Part shown: positions 8,294-17,889 of the stretch, piece after piece | Numbering within the stretch: position 1 is the first letter of the stretch | How the letters are laid out: every line of letters begins with the position of its first letter | Assembly (NCBI GenBank): GCA_025548565.1 | Contig: JAJLPB010000001.1 | Span: forward strand, 558,001 to 622,000 | Direction: 5' to 3' | Length of the DNA stretch: 64,000 bases | Source: Rugamonas sp. A1-17 | GTDB lineage: Bacteria; Pseudomonadota; Gammaproteobacteria; Burkholderiales; Burkholderiaceae_D | Notes under the pieces: model-generated | Told to the model about the DNA's origin: nothing | Seen by the model: the letters and a program-made list of their open reading frames with translations, nothing else | Database searches by the model: none | Program-made: the position numbers and the translations under genes

Positions 8294-9385
8294 ATGAAGT
8301 CCATTAATCTGCCTTACAGCCCGCGCATCGACCAGTTGCGCTGGCTTGCCGCCACGCTGGTGTTTCTGTTTCACTTCTCGATCAAATGGCGGGCGTCGGG
8401 CGGAGGCGGATTCGACAGCCCCTGGATGGGACTGGTCACCGAAGGCCACACCGGCGTGGCCCTGTTCTTTACGCTGTCCGGCTTCCTGTTCATGCGCATC
8501 GCCCAGTTCCAGGGCCAGATCCGGTACCGTCCGTTCCTGCGCAACCGCATATTGCGCATCCTGCCGCTGTATCTGGTGATCTTCCTGGTGGCGTTGTCGC
8601 TCAGCCGCGACCAGTTCCAGCCGCAGGACATCCTGTATCTGCTGTCGGCCAATCTGGGCCACTCGCCGACCTCGCAAAGCGTGGTCACCGGCGCCGCCTG
8701 GTGCATACCGCTGGAGTTCCTGTTTTATCTGATGTTTCCATGGATAAGCCGGTTCGCGCTGGAGCAGGGCATGTCGTATCTGCTGCGCTTGCTGGCGCTG
8801 ATGGTGTTTTTCAAGCTGATGGTCTACAGCGAAAGCGGCAACAGCACGCTGATGTATTTCAGCACCTTCGTCGGCCGCTTCGACCAGTTCCTGGTGGGGA
8901 TGCTGGCCGCCATGGCGCTGCAGCGCCACGAGGCGCGGTTGCAACGCCTGGCGGGCCGGCTGCTGCCGGCGGCGGCCTTGCTGGTGGTGTGCGCCAGCGC
9001 CGCGCAGGCGCGCTATGCGCCGCTCAATGTGCAGCCCAAGGCCGCGTTCTGGATCCTCTGGTCGCTGATCGAGAGCTGCTGCTGGGCCGGTTTGATCCTG
9101 AGCTGGGTCGGCTGGCAGGGCCGGCTGCCGGCCTGGCTGGAGCGGCTGCTGGCGCATGGCGGCAAGATCAGCTTTTCGTTTTACCTGCTGCACATGGGGG
9201 TGATCCAGATGGCCGCGCAGAACGTGGGCATGGTGGCGCCCACCGGCGTCGGCTGGCTGGACGCGGCGCTGGTGCTGGCACTGCTGTACGGCTGCGTGTG
9301 GGGACTGGCCACGCTCTGCTACCACACGGTCGAAGAGCCGTTCCTGCGGCTGCGCGGCGGCTACGGCGTCTTCCAGACCGGCTAG
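8294..9385 (+). CDS. Acyltransferase family membrane protein
   Basis: A 363-aa acyltransferase 3 family protein. The signature RIDQLRWLAATLVFLFHF at the N-terminus is followed by GVALFFTLSGFLFMRI and the RNRILRILPLY motif, with about ten membrane segments. It likely O-acylates a surface glycan. The start is supported by CGGAGGA about 9 bp before the ATG. It is only distantly similar to the other acyltransferase at 6648-7736, so it does not look like a recent duplicate. Confidence 0.88.
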   Translation: MKSINLPYSPRIDQLRWLAATLVFLFHFSIKWRASGGGGFDSPWMGLVTEGHTGVALFFTLSGFLFMRIAQFQGQIRYRPFLRNRILRILPLYLVIFLVALSLSRDQFQPQDILYLLSANLGHSPTSQSVVTGAAWCIPLEFLFYLMFPWISRFALEQGMSYLLRLLALMVFFKLMVYSESGNSTLMYFSTFVGRFDQFLVGMLAAMALQRHEARLQRLAGRLLPAAALLVVCASAAQARYAPLNVQPKAAFWILWSLIESCCWAGLILSWVGWQGRLPAWLERLLAHGGKISFSFYLLHMGVIQMAAQNVGMVAPTGVGWLDAALVLALLYGCVWGLATLCYHTVEEPFLRLRGGYGVFQTG

Positions 9386-9422
9386 CTTATATAATCGCCG
9401 ATTATCGTTTCGGGACGCAGTG

Positions 9423-9626
9423 ATGGATGAAGAACTTGAAGTGACCGTGCACGGCTTTAGCTACAAGGTCAGCGAGCTGAGCGAAGAAGCCCAGCTCCAG
9501 GTGAGCAATCTGCAGTTTGTCGATGCGCAGATGGCGCAGCTGAACGCCCAGCTGGCGGTCTACCAGACCGCCCGCAATGCCTACGAAGCGGCCTTGCAGC
9601 AGCTGCTGCCGCGCTCCACCCAGTAG
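9423..9626 (+). CDS. DUF6447 family small protein
   Basis: A 67-aa protein with a short beta-strand N-terminus, then LSEEAQLQVSNLQFVDAQM and an amphipathic helix rich in Gln and Ala ending ALQQLLPRS. This pattern (LS-EA-QV-LQFVDAE-x-L) matches the DUF6447 family of unknown function. A GTG directly before the ATG gives one extra residue; the ribosome site is weak. Function unknown. Confidence 0.7.
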   Translation: MDEELEVTVHGFSYKVSELSEEAQLQVSNLQFVDAQMAQLNAQLAVYQTARNAYEAALQQLLPRSTQ

Positions 9627-9634
9627 CTGCCGGA

Positions 9635-10531
9635 TCAGGCCGCGTGCTTGCCGTAGCAGTGCGGGCACGATTTCTCGTACACGTATTCCGGCGACAGTTG
9701 CTGGCGCGGCGTGACCACCGAACGGCAGACGAAGCATTGCACGGTCTCGGTCGGTTCCAGTTTCGGATTGAGCGCGGTGCGGTAGTCAAACACGAAGCAG
9801 TCGCCGGTGTAGTGGGCGCCGCCGACTTCCTCGAAGTACTTGAGGATGCCGCCTTCGAGCTGGTACACGTTTTCGTAGCCGATGTTCTGCATGTGGATGG
9901 CGGCTTTTTCGCAGCGGATGCCGCCGGTGCAGAAGGTGACCACGGTCTTGCCGGCGAAGTCGTCCTTGTGGGCGGCGATCACTTCCGGGAACTCGGTGAA
10001 CTTCTTGATGCGGTAGTCGACCGTGTTGTCGAAGGTGCCGACGTCGACCTCGAAATCGTTGCGGGTGTCGACCATGACCACCGGCTGGCCGTTGTCGTCG
10101 ACGCCGTTGTCGAGCCAGCGCTTGAGCGTGGCCGCCTCGACGAAGGGCGCGCGGCCTTCCTCCGGTTTGATCAGCGGCATGCGCATGGTGATGATTTCTT
10201 TTTTGATCTTCACCAGCATGCGCTTGTGCGACTGCTCGGCCGAATAGCTTTCCTTCACTTCCAGGTCGGCGAAGCGGGCGTCGCTGCGGACCCAGGCCAG
10301 GAACTCGTCGATATGGCTGCGCGGGCCGGACAGGAACATATTGATGCCTTCCGGCGTCAGCAGGATGGTGCCTTTCAGGCCCAGGCGCTGGCAGATGTCC
10401 TGGTACAGCGGGCGCATCGCCTCGGTGTCGTCGAAGGTGACGAATTTGTAGGCGGCGATGTTGACGTGAGCGGCAGCGGCAGCGATGGCGGCGGCATGCG
10501 CTTCAGCTTGTAAAGCAGTATTAGCGTGCAT
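9635..10531 (-). CDS. trhO: tRNA uridine(34) hydroxylase, rhodanese-related (TrhO/YceA)
   Basis: A 298-aa cytosolic protein that makes 5-hydroxyuridine at tRNA position 34. The N-terminal UPF0176-type domain ([18 protein letters not shown]) is followed by a rhodanese domain with the active-site loop [12 protein letters not shown], where the first Cys is catalytic. A C-terminal Cys-rich tail has paired CxxC-like motifs (CFVCRS, CPHC). The start at 10531 is chosen because family members start a few residues before the AAYKF segment; the open frame runs to 10588. An Ala-rich N-terminal stretch of about 20 residues is extra. Confidence 0.9.
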   Translation of the reverse strand: MHANTALQAEAHAAAIAAAAAHVNIAAYKFVTFDDTEAMRPLYQDICQRLGLKGTILLTPEGINMFLSGPRSHIDEFLAWVRSDARFADLEVKESYSAEQSHKRMLVKIKKEIITMRMPLIKPEEGRAPFVEAATLKRWLDNGVDDNGQPVVMVDTRNDFEVDVGTFDNTVDYRIKKFTEFPEVIAAHKDDFAGKTVVTFCTGGIRCEKAAIHMQNIGYENVYQLEGGILKYFEEVGGAHYTGDCFVFDYRTALNPKLEPTETVQCFVCRSVVTPRQQLSPEYVYEKSCPHCYGKHAA

Positions 10532-10584
10532 GGTGGAGATGATCAAAAAATATGAAGAGCCGGTATTATACGCGCTTTTCGTGC

Positions 10585-10881
10585 TCAAAAAACAGGCAGG
10601 TTCGTGGCCTTAGGCGTCAGCGCGGCCATATCGATGGAAATGACCGCCCAAATCCAACCGGCAAACTCAGGATTTGCGTAGTGCTCCGTGAAGGAGCGCG
10701 CTTGGGGAACATCGCCGCCGTCCTCAATTACTGTCGTCAGCCAGAGTTCCGCGGCTTCACCAGCGTTGTCGATTGCTTCATCCAAAGTATCGCCGGCTGA
10801 GAAGCAACCGGGAAGATCGGGTATGACAACCCCAAATGCATGCGTTGCATCACCGGGCTCGATTGCGATTGGATACCTCAT
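10585..10881 (-). CDS. HicB-like antitoxin, C-terminally truncated
   Basis: A 98-aa protein with the HicB partial RNase H-like fold: MRYPIAIE, then [19 protein letters not shown] and an A-E-A-ELWL helix, then WIWAVISID. Typical HicB proteins continue after the KA(T/V)R-like segment into a ribbon-helix-helix DNA-binding domain. Here the frame changes character after TPKAT and stops within four residues, so the DNA-binding part is lost. The partner hicA just upstream is also broken. If made, the protein has no intact toxin to neutralise. Confidence 0.75.
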   Translation of the reverse strand: MRYPIAIEPGDATHAFGVVIPDLPGCFSAGDTLDEAIDNAGEAAELWLTTVIEDGGDVPQARSFTEHYANPEFAGWIWAVISIDMAALTPKATNLPVF

Positions 10882-10890
10882 GATGATGTC

Positions 10891-10981
10891 CTATTTCAGT
10901 CCAGCTTGCTTGAGTAGCTTGTGTATCAAGCCTGTGCCAAGATCCTTTTTCGGATGAGGCACGCTGATCTGCGCTGTTCAT
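10891..10981 (-). pseudogene. hicA toxin remnant (internal deletion)
   Basis: On the minus strand, ATG AAC AGC GCA GAT codes MNSAD, the usual start of HicA. It runs straight into sequence coding QISVPHPKKDLGTG and LIHKLLKQAGLK (the HicA C-terminus) in another frame, ending at TAG 10893-10891. About 30 codons with the catalytic His region are missing and the frame is broken. The remnant keeps the normal hicA-hicB spacing of 9 bp. Confidence 0.8.
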
Positions 10982-11108
10982 GCGTCTATCGTACTAACAG
11001 CGTAACACCGGATGCCGAGCTGGCGCAAACGCGGCCGCAAATCAGATTCATCGCACCCGGCCGCCGCACGGTAAAATAGCTGGTTATTGAACCAGCATTG
11101 AGCCGCGT

Positions 11109-14100
11109 ATGAACATGGTAGCAAACGAACAAGCAGTGGCGCCGGCAGCGGCTGTCCCGACCGGGCCGGATTTCGTCCACCTGCGGGTGCACTCGGAATA
11201 CTCCATCGTCGATGGCCTGGTGCGCATCGACGACCTGGTCGCCACCGCCGCCAAGGACAAGCAGGCGGCGCTGGCCGTCACCGACCTGTCCAATATGTTC
11301 GGCATGGTCAAGTTCTACAAGGCCGCGCGCGGCAAGGGCATCAAGCCGGTGGTCGGGGTCGACGTCTGGATCACCAACGACGACAACCGCGACAAGCCGC
11401 ACCGCCTGATGTTGTTCGCCAAGAACCGCATGGGCTACCTGCAGCTGTGCGAGCTGCTGTCGCAAGCCTGGCTCACCAACCAGTACAAGGGCCGCGCCGA
11501 GATCCGCACCGAGTGGCTCATCGAACTCACCGCCAAGACCTACGCGCTGCTGCCCGACGACAGCCCGGCCAACGGCCTGATCGCGCTGTCCGGCGCGCAC
11601 TTCGGCGACGTCGGCATGGCGATCGAGAACGGCAACCCGGCGCTGGCCGAACAGAACGCCCAGAAGTGGGCGCGGATCTTCCCCGGCCATTTCTACATCG
11701 AGATCCAGCGCGCCGGCCAGGCCAACCAGGAGGCCCAGGTGCGCCACGCGGTGGCGCTGGCCGCCAAGCTGGGCCTGCCGGTGGTGGCGACCCATCCGGT
11801 GCAGTTCATCCGCCAGGACGAGTTCATCGCCCACGAGGCGCGCACCTGTATCGCCGAGGGCGAGATGCTGGCCAATAACAAGCGCGTGCGCCGCTTCAAC
11901 GAGCAGATGTGCTTCATGTCGCAGGCGCAGATGCGCGAGCTGTTCCACGACCTGCCGGCCGCGCTGCAGAACTCGGTGGAAATCGCCAAGCGCTGCAACC
12001 TGACGCTGACCCTGGGCAAGCCGCAGCTGCCGAACTTCCCGACGCCGGGCATGACCATCGACGATTACCTGCGCGCGGAAACCAAGAAGGGCCTGGAGGA
12101 GCGCCTGGAGCAGCTGTATCCGGACCCGGTCAAGCGCGAGCAGCAGCGCCCGCGCTACGAGGCGCGGCTGGAGTTCGAGAACAACACCATCATCAACATG
12201 AAGTTCCCCGGCTACTTCCTGATCGTGGCCGAGTTCATCCAGTGGGGCAAGAACAACGACGTGCCGATCGGGCCGGGACGGGGTTCGGGCGCGGGCTCGC
12301 TGGTCGCGTACGCGCTGAAGATCACCGACCTCGATCCGCTCAAGTACAACCTGCTGTTCGAGCGCTTCCTCAATCCCGAACGCGTTTCGATGCCCGACTT
12401 CGACATCGACTTCTGCCAGGAAAAGCGCGAACTGGTGATCCAGCACGTCAAGGACCTGTACGGCCGCGACGCGGTGTCGCAGATCGCCACCTTCGGTACC
12501 ATGGCGGCCAAGGGCGCGATCCGCGACGTCGGCCGCGTGATGGACTTCGGCTACAACTTCTGCGACGGCGTCTCCAAGCTGATCCCGTTCAAGCCGGGCA
12601 AGCCGGTGTCGATCGCCGAGGCGATCGAGGAGGAGCCGATGCTCAAGGAGCGCCAGCAGAACGAGGAGGAGGTGGCCCAGCTGCTGGACCTGGCGCAGCA
12701 GGTCGAGGGCATCACCCGCAACATCGGCATGCACGCCGGTGGCGTGCTGATCGCGCCGGGCAAGCTGACCGACTTCTGTCCGCTGTACACGCAGGGCGGC
12801 GACGCCGGCGTGGTGTCGCAGTACGACAAGGACGACGTCGAGGCCGTCGGCCTGGTCAAGTTCGACTTCCTGGGTTTGACCACCTTGACCATCCTGGACC
12901 GCGCGGTCCGCTACATCAAGGCGCTCGATCCGGCCGAGGCCGAGTTCGACCTGGCCAAGCTGCCGCTCAACGACCGGCCGTCGTACGAGCTGCTGACCAA
13001 GGCCAAGACCGTGGCCGTGTTCCAGCTGGAGTCGCGCGGCATGCAGGGCATGCTGAAGGACGCGCGCCCCGACCGCTTCGAGGACATCATCGCGCTGGTG
13101 GCGCTGTACCGCCCGGGCCCGATGGACCTGATCCCGGACTTCTGCAAGCGCAAGCACGGCGAGAAGTTCGACTATCCCGATCCGCGCACCGAATCGATTC
13201 TGTCCGAAACCTACGGCATCATGGTGTACCAGGAGCAGGTGATGCAGATGGCGCAGATCGTCGGCGGCTACTCGCTGGGCGGCGCCGACATGCTGCGCCG
13301 CGCGATGGGTAAGAAAAAAGCCGAGGAGATGGCGGAGCACCGCGAGATCTTCCGCGCCGGCGCCGCCAAGGACGGCCTGTCGGCCGAGAAGGCCGACGAG
13401 ATCTTCGACTTGATGGAAAAGTTCGCGGGCTACGGCTTCAACAAGTCGCACGCCGCCGCCTACGCGCTGCTGTCCTACCACACGGCCTACCTGAAGGCCC
13501 ACCATCCGGCCGCGTTCATGGCGGCCAATATGTCGCTGGCGATGGAGGACACGGAGAAGGTCAAGATCCTGGTCGAGGACGCGATCGACATCTGCGGCCT
13601 GACCATCCTGCCGCCGGACATCAACAAGTCGGACTTCCGCTTCATGCCGGACGGCCCGCCGCCTTCGGTGACCGGCAAGAAGGTCACGCAGATCCGCTAC
13701 GGCCTGGGCGCGTGCAAAGGCGCGGGCCAGAACGCGATCGAGGCCATCATCGCGGCGCGCACCGCCGGCGGTCCGTTCACCAGCCTGTTCGACTTCTGCA
13801 AGCGCGTGGACAAGAAGCAGATCAACCGCCGCACCATCGAATCGCTGATCCGCGCGGGCGCCTTCGATTGCCTGGCGATCGACCGCGCCATCCTGCTGGC
13901 AACGGTCACCTTCGCGATGGAGTGCGCCGACCAGGAAGCCAAGGCGGCCAACCAGGTGAGCCTGTTCGGCGGCGACGATTCCGACCTGGTGGCGCCGCCC
14001 GAATATGTGAAGGCCGCGCCGTTCACCGACCGCCAGAAGCTGGCCGAGGAAAAGATCGCGCTGGGCTTTTACCTGTCCGGTCACATGTTCGACTCGTTCG

Positions 14101-14651
14101 CGCCGGAAGCGCGCCGCTTCGCCCGCACCAAGCTGGCCGAGCTGGAGCCGTCGCGCGAACCGCGCATGCTGTGCGGCGTGATCACCGGCATCCGCCCGCA
14201 GATGACCCAGCGCGGCAAGATACTGATCGTCACGCTGGACGACAAGACGGCGGTGGTGGAGGTGACGGTGTACAGCGAGGTGTTCGAGGAGAACAAGCGC
14301 ATGTTCAAGGACGACGAGTTCCTGGCCGTGGTGGGCAAGGTGTCGGAGGACCGCTTCTCGGGCGGGCTGCGGATCTCGGCCGAGAAGGTGTTCGACATCG
14401 TCACGGCGCGCATCAACTACGGCAAGCAGCTGGGCATGGCGCTGCCGGACTCGGTGGACGTGCGCAAGATGGCCGAGGTGCTGGCGCCGCACCGCCACGC
14501 GGACGGCTTGCCGGTGTCGGCGCGCATCACGCCGCAGGGCGTGGGCTGCGTGGTGCAACTGGGCGAATCATGGCGCGTGGCGCCATCGGACGAGTTGCAG
14601 CTGGCGCTCCAGCAGGTGCTGGGCGCCAAGGATGTGGCGATCGAATACTGA
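11109..14651 (+). CDS. dnaE: DNA polymerase III subunit alpha
   Basis: The replicative polymerase, 1180 aa. It carries a PHP domain at the N-terminus (HLRVHSEYSIVDGL), the polymerase palm with GPGRGSGAGSLVAYAL, and the catalytic acidic triplet PDFDIDF near residues 429-435. A helix-hairpin-helix and fingers region follows (FAGYGFNKSHAAAYALLSYHTAYLKA), then the C-terminal OB-fold (TQRGKILIVTLDD). Length and order are those of DnaE1. The gene stands alone, followed immediately by a REP-like repeat. Confidence 0.98.
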   Translation: MNMVANEQAVAPAAAVPTGPDFVHLRVHSEYSIVDGLVRIDDLVATAAKDKQAALAVTDLSNMFGMVKFYKAARGKGIKPVVGVDVWITNDDNRDKPHRLMLFAKNRMGYLQLCELLSQAWLTNQYKGRAEIRTEWLIELTAKTYALLPDDSPANGLIALSGAHFGDVGMAIENGNPALAEQNAQKWARIFPGHFYIEIQRAGQANQEAQVRHAVALAAKLGLPVVATHPVQFIRQDEFIAHEARTCIAEGEMLANNKRVRRFNEQMCFMSQAQMRELFHDLPAALQNSVEIAKRCNLTLTLGKPQLPNFPTPGMTIDDYLRAETKKGLEERLEQLYPDPVKREQQRPRYEARLEFENNTIINMKFPGYFLIVAEFIQWGKNNDVPIGPGRGSGAGSLVAYALKITDLDPLKYNLLFERFLNPERVSMPDFDIDFCQEKRELVIQHVKDLYGRDAVSQIATFGTMAAKGAIRDVGRVMDFGYNFCDGVSKLIPFKPGKPVSIAEAIEEEPMLKERQQNEEEVAQLLDLAQQVEGITRNIGMHAGGVLIAPGKLTDFCPLYTQGGDAGVVSQYDKDDVEAVGLVKFDFLGLTTLTILDRAVRYIKALDPAEAEFDLAKLPLNDRPSYELLTKAKTVAVFQLESRGMQGMLKDARPDRFEDIIALVALYRPGPMDLIPDFCKRKHGEKFDYPDPRTESILSETYGIMVYQEQVMQMAQIVGGYSLGGADMLRRAMGKKKAEEMAEHREIFRAGAAKDGLSAEKADEIFDLMEKFAGYGFNKSHAAAYALLSYHTAYLKAHHPAAFMAANMSLAMEDTEKVKILVEDAIDICGLTILPPDINKSDFRFMPDGPPPSVTGKKVTQIRYGLGACKGAGQNAIEAIIAARTAGGPFTSLFDFCKRVDKKQINRRTIESLIRAGAFDCLAIDRAILLATVTFAMECADQEAKAANQVSLFGGDDSDLVAPPEYVKAAPFTDRQKLAEEKIALGFYLSGHMFDSFAPEARRFARTKLAELEPSREPRMLCGVITGIRPQMTQRGKILIVTLDDKTAVVEVTVYSEVFEENKRMFKDDEFLAVVGKVSEDRFSGGLRISAEKVFDIVTARINYGKQLGMALPDSVDVRKMAEVLAPHRHADGLPVSARITPQGVGCVVQLGESWRVAPSDELQLALQQVLGAKDVAIEY

Positions 14652-14723
14652 CGTCATTCCCGCGAACGCGGGAATCCATGCTGAGCCAGCGTTCCATCGA
14701 TTCCCGCCTGCGCGGGAATGACG
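14652..14723. repeat. REP-like inverted repeat, copy 1
   Basis: Begins one base after the dnaE stop. The ends are inverted copies of CGTCATTCCCGCG..CGCGGGAAT, with the internal core CCATGCTGAG shared with copies at 18.48 and 43.24 kb. It fills the gap between converging genes and could form a long hairpin in RNA. Confidence 0.85.
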
Positions 14724-14957
14724 CTACAGCTGGCCGTCGAGGCTGGTGATGGCATACCCCTTGGCGCCGATCTGCTCCAGGGGGTGGACGATGTGGTAGC
14801 GGGGCAGGTCGTCGCGCGCGTCGTCGACCTCAACGTGCCGCGCTTCAGGATGCCAGTCGGTGTTGGTGGCTTCCTCGGGGATGGGTTTGCCCTCCGGCAC
14901 AGCCAGATAGCTGTGTTTGCCTTTTGCTTCATCTCGGTAATAAATATCCACACGCAT
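14724..14957 (-). CDS. DUF6139 family protein
   Basis: A 77-aa acidic protein starting MRVDIYYR and containing GKPIPEEATNTDW, then a D-rich middle and QIGAKGYAITS. This matches the DUF6139 family found in Burkholderiales; its function is unknown. The start is well supported by AAGGAG upstream on the minus strand. The stop lies directly against the REP-like repeat. Confidence 0.8.
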   Translation of the reverse strand: MRVDIYYRDEAKGKHSYLAVPEGKPIPEEATNTDWHPEARHVEVDDARDDLPRYHIVHPLEQIGAKGYAITSLDGQL

Positions 14958-14998
14958 GGTATTTCTCCTTGGACGAAAGGCCCATGGTACCGGATTTT

Positions 14999-15973
14999 TC
15001 AGGCCAGTGCGTATTCGTCGCCGTCGTGTGTGCCGACCGTCAGGGTGCTGTAATTCTGGCTCAACGGCGTCGGCACGGTCTCGAAGCGCGGCGCGCTCAG
15101 GCCGGCGCGGATGACCGCGCTGAGGGCCAGCAGCGTCTCGTGGCGCTTGCGCGCCTCCGAGCGCTTCTTCGACGCGATCGCCGCCAGGTCCGGCGGCGCG
15201 ATGGCTTCGCACGGCAGGCGCCAGTCGCCGTCGGCGCGGCGGCCGGCGCCCAGTTCCTGCCACAGCGTGTCGTAGTCGGCGTGCACCTTGCCCTGGCGGG
15301 CGGCGCCGCACACCACGCGGTTGGCGTTGCTGACCAGGCGCAGCTCGGCGCAGCCGTAGTCGTGGCCGATCTGGCCGAGCAGCTTGACCATCATGTTGGT
15401 GGGCCGCAGGCCGTGCAGCTCGCGGGTGGCGTCCTTGATCCGTTGCAGGCCCAGCTCGCTCTTCGAACCCTGCATGCAGCCCACGCTCAGCACCATGCCG
15501 CGCACGCCCTGCTGGAAGGAGAACGCGCAGCTGTAGACCAGCCCGTCATCCTGGTACAGCTGCAGCACCAGTTCGCCTTCACGCTCCATCGGCTCGATGG
15601 CGGACAGGCGGATCTGGTAGGGCAGGCCGGACTTGCCCTCGACACCGCCCAGCACCACCGAACCGCGCGCGGCGCGCACCGTCAGCGGGCCCAGGCCCTG
15701 GCGGAAAATGAAGCGGTAGTGTTGTTGCAGCAGGTCGACGCGCTGGGCGCAGCCCATGGTGTTGCTCAGGTAGGGACGGTAAATCTTGTACAGCAGGCGC
15801 GGACGGGCCTTGACCAGTTCCATGAACAGCGGGTGGGAGTTGAGCAATTGCAGCCAGCCGCCGGTGGCCTGGCGGTGCAGCAGGGCGCGCAGCGACAGCT
15901 TGAGCGATTCGCGGACTTGCTTCAGGCCGTTGAAGCCGGCCACGCCGGAGCGGATGGTGATTAACTGCGACAT
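14999..15973 (-). CDS. DUF535 (VirK/YbjX-like) family protein
   Basis: A 324-aa protein from the Met at 15973; the open frame reaches 16054. It matches the DUF535 family: an N-terminal helix with HPLFMELVKARPRLLYKIYR, then RVDLLQQHYRFI, and a conserved middle with FQQGVRGMVLSVGCMQG. The C-terminal segment has SNANRV and HADYDTLWQELGA. Family members VirK and YbjX are linked to envelope and antimicrobial peptide stress, but the biochemical role is unknown. It is divergent from the histidine kinase gene. Confidence 0.8.
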   Translation of the reverse strand: MSQLITIRSGVAGFNGLKQVRESLKLSLRALLHRQATGGWLQLLNSHPLFMELVKARPRLLYKIYRPYLSNTMGCAQRVDLLQQHYRFIFRQGLGPLTVRAARGSVVLGGVEGKSGLPYQIRLSAIEPMEREGELVLQLYQDDGLVYSCAFSFQQGVRGMVLSVGCMQGSKSELGLQRIKDATRELHGLRPTNMMVKLLGQIGHDYGCAELRLVSNANRVVCGAARQGKVHADYDTLWQELGAGRRADGDWRLPCEAIAPPDLAAIASKKRSEARKRHETLLALSAVIRAGLSAPRFETVPTPLSQNYSTLTVGTHDGDEYALA

Positions 15974-16206
15974 CGGACGACTCTCATCAAAAACGGCTGC
16001 AGGGGGTGGCGCGGCGCGCTGGCTCAGTATCGTCCCGGCAATGGTAGATGCCACTACGACATCATCGGAGTGTAAATCCTGTGTAACGTATTGTAAATTG
16101 GGGTAAAGGCTTACGGTTTTCCCTTAATAATTGTCGCTTCGGAAAATCAAGTGTTGTATAGAGGCGAATGCGCAGGCCTAAGGGGAACCCGTAGTTGTAA
16201 AATGCA

Positions 16207-17889
16207 ATGCGCGATGAATTCCGGCAATGCATAATGCTACATAACGATACAAAGCCCCGTATGCCACTTCCCCGCCTGCGCCACCTGGAAATACCCGCCT
16301 TCGTGGCGCTGTACCTGCTGTTCGACTGGGCCACGTATATCGACCCGTTCTACGGCTTGAACATCACGCCGTGGAACCCCGATCCGGCGCTGGGCCTGGT
16401 GTTCTGGCTGCGCCATGGCTGGCGCGCGGCGCCGCCGTGGTTCGTGGCGCTGCTGGGCGGCGAACTGCTGGTGCGCGGCATGCCGGCCGGCTGGGCGGTG
16501 AGCGTGATGGGTTCGCTGTGGCTCACCGTTGGCTACGGCTTGCTGGGCGCGGCGCTGCGGCGCCAGTTCGGCGACGGCGGCGTGTTCGACAGCCGCGATA
16601 GGTTGTTCCAGTGGCTGCTGATCGTGGTGGCCGGCACCATGATCAACGACCTCGGCTATATCTCGCTGCTGTCGGCGGCCGGCATGATTCCGGCCGGGCA
16701 GTGGGGCGAGGCGGTGCTGCGTTTCGGCATCGGCGACATGGTCGGGGTGCTGGTGTCGATGCCGCTGATCTGGATGCTGTCGAGCGCGGCCGGCCGGCGG
16801 CGCCTGCGGGCCACCGTGTGGCGGGCCGAGACCCTGGGCTATTTGGCGCTGGCGATCTGCGTGCTGTACATGGTGTTCGGCACCATCGCCACCTCGGAGT
16901 TCAAGCATTTTTATTTCTTGTTCCTGCCGGTGATCTGGGCCGCGTTCCGCCAGGGCCTGTTCGGGACGGCGCTGATCGTGTTTGTGCTGCAGGCCGGCAT
17001 CGGCGCGCTGGTCAAGTGGAACCACGCGGTCAACATCGCCGTGCACGAGTTGCAGATGCTGGATGCGGTGCTGGCGCTGGTGGGCTTTTCGATCGGCATC
17101 GCGGTGGACGAGCTGCGCAAGGTTGCGAGCGAGCTCAAGCAGACGATGCGGCTGGCGGCGGCCGGCGAGATGGCGGCCGCGCTGGCGCATGAATTGAACC
17201 AGCCGTTGACGGCGCTGGGCGCCTACGGCAAGGCCTGCGAATTCCTGCTGGAGCGGGGCGAGAGCGGCGACGTGCTCAAGGGCGCGATCCAGCGCATGAT
17301 CGCCGAATCGGGCCGGGCCGCCGAAGTGGTGCGGCGGCTGCGCGATTTCTTCCGCACCGGTGCGATGAAGCTGGAGCCGGTCGATCCCGGCCAGCTGGTG
17401 GCGGGCATCAGCCAGCAGTTCTTCGCCCAGATGCGCGAGCACGGTGTCGAGCTGAAGGTGGGCGAGATGCCGCCGCAGCCCATCCTGGCGGACCGGCTGC
17501 AGCTGGAGCTGGTGCTGCGCAACCTGCTGGCCAACGCGCTGGAGGCGGTGCAGGAACAGCCGCCGGGCGCGCGCCGCATCACGGTGACGGGCGAGCGGCT
17601 GGAGGGCAAGCGCCGCGGCGGCAAGCGGCGCCGGGGCGGCTGCCTGCAGCTGACGGTGGAGGACAGCGGCAAGGGCGTCTCGGCCGCGCTGGCGGCGCGC
17701 TTGTTCGAACCGTTCGTCTCGTCCAAGGCCAGCGGGTTGGGCCTGGGGCTGGTGCTGAGCCGCGCCATCATGGAGGCGCACGGCGGCTCGCTGTGGGCCG
17801 AGGTGGACGATCATGGGATTTTCAGGTTGGCGCTGCCGCTGGCGCGCCCTTTGGAGCAGGATGGAGAGCAGGTGAGCTATGCAGCATGA
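16207..17889 (+). CDS. MASE1-like sensor histidine kinase
   Basis: A 560-aa inner-membrane kinase. About eight hydrophobic segments in residues 15-300 resemble a MASE1 sensor. A HisKA domain follows with the phospho-acceptor in LAHELNQPLTALG (His about residue 328), then an HATPase domain with RNLLANALEAVQ, DSGKGV and GLGLGLVLSR. The FixL-like HELNQPL box pairs with the FixJ-type regulator that overlaps its end by 11 bp. Start is uncertain: ATGs at 16207, 16234 and 16261 are all possible and none has a strong ribosome site. The signal is unknown. Confidence 0.88.
   Translation: MRDEFRQCIMLHNDTKPRMPLPRLRHLEIPAFVALYLLFDWATYIDPFYGLNITPWNPDPALGLVFWLRHGWRAAPPWFVALLGGELLVRGMPAGWAVSVMGSLWLTVGYGLLGAALRRQFGDGGVFDSRDRLFQWLLIVVAGTMINDLGYISLLSAAGMIPAGQWGEAVLRFGIGDMVGVLVSMPLIWMLSSAAGRRRLRATVWRAETLGYLALAICVLYMVFGTIATSEFKHFYFLFLPVIWAAFRQGLFGTALIVFVLQAGIGALVKWNHAVNIAVHELQMLDAVLALVGFSIGIAVDELRKVASELKQTMRLAAAGEMAAALAHELNQPLTALGAYGKACEFLLERGESGDVLKGAIQRMIAESGRAAEVVRRLRDFFRTGAMKLEPVDPGQLVAGISQQFFAQMREHGVELKVGEMPPQPILADRLQLELVLRNLLANALEAVQEQPPGARRITVTGERLEGKRRGGKRRRGGCLQLTVEDSGKGVSAALAARLFEPFVSSKASGLGLGLVLSRAIMEAHGGSLWAEVDDHGIFRLALPLARPLEQDGEQVSYAA

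Noticed and set aside
10986..14558. A 1190-codon open frame antisense to dnaE
   Set aside because: It mirrors dnaE exactly, is rich in His, Arg, Leu and Val as expected from reading high-GC codons backwards, and shows no family motif or ribosome site.
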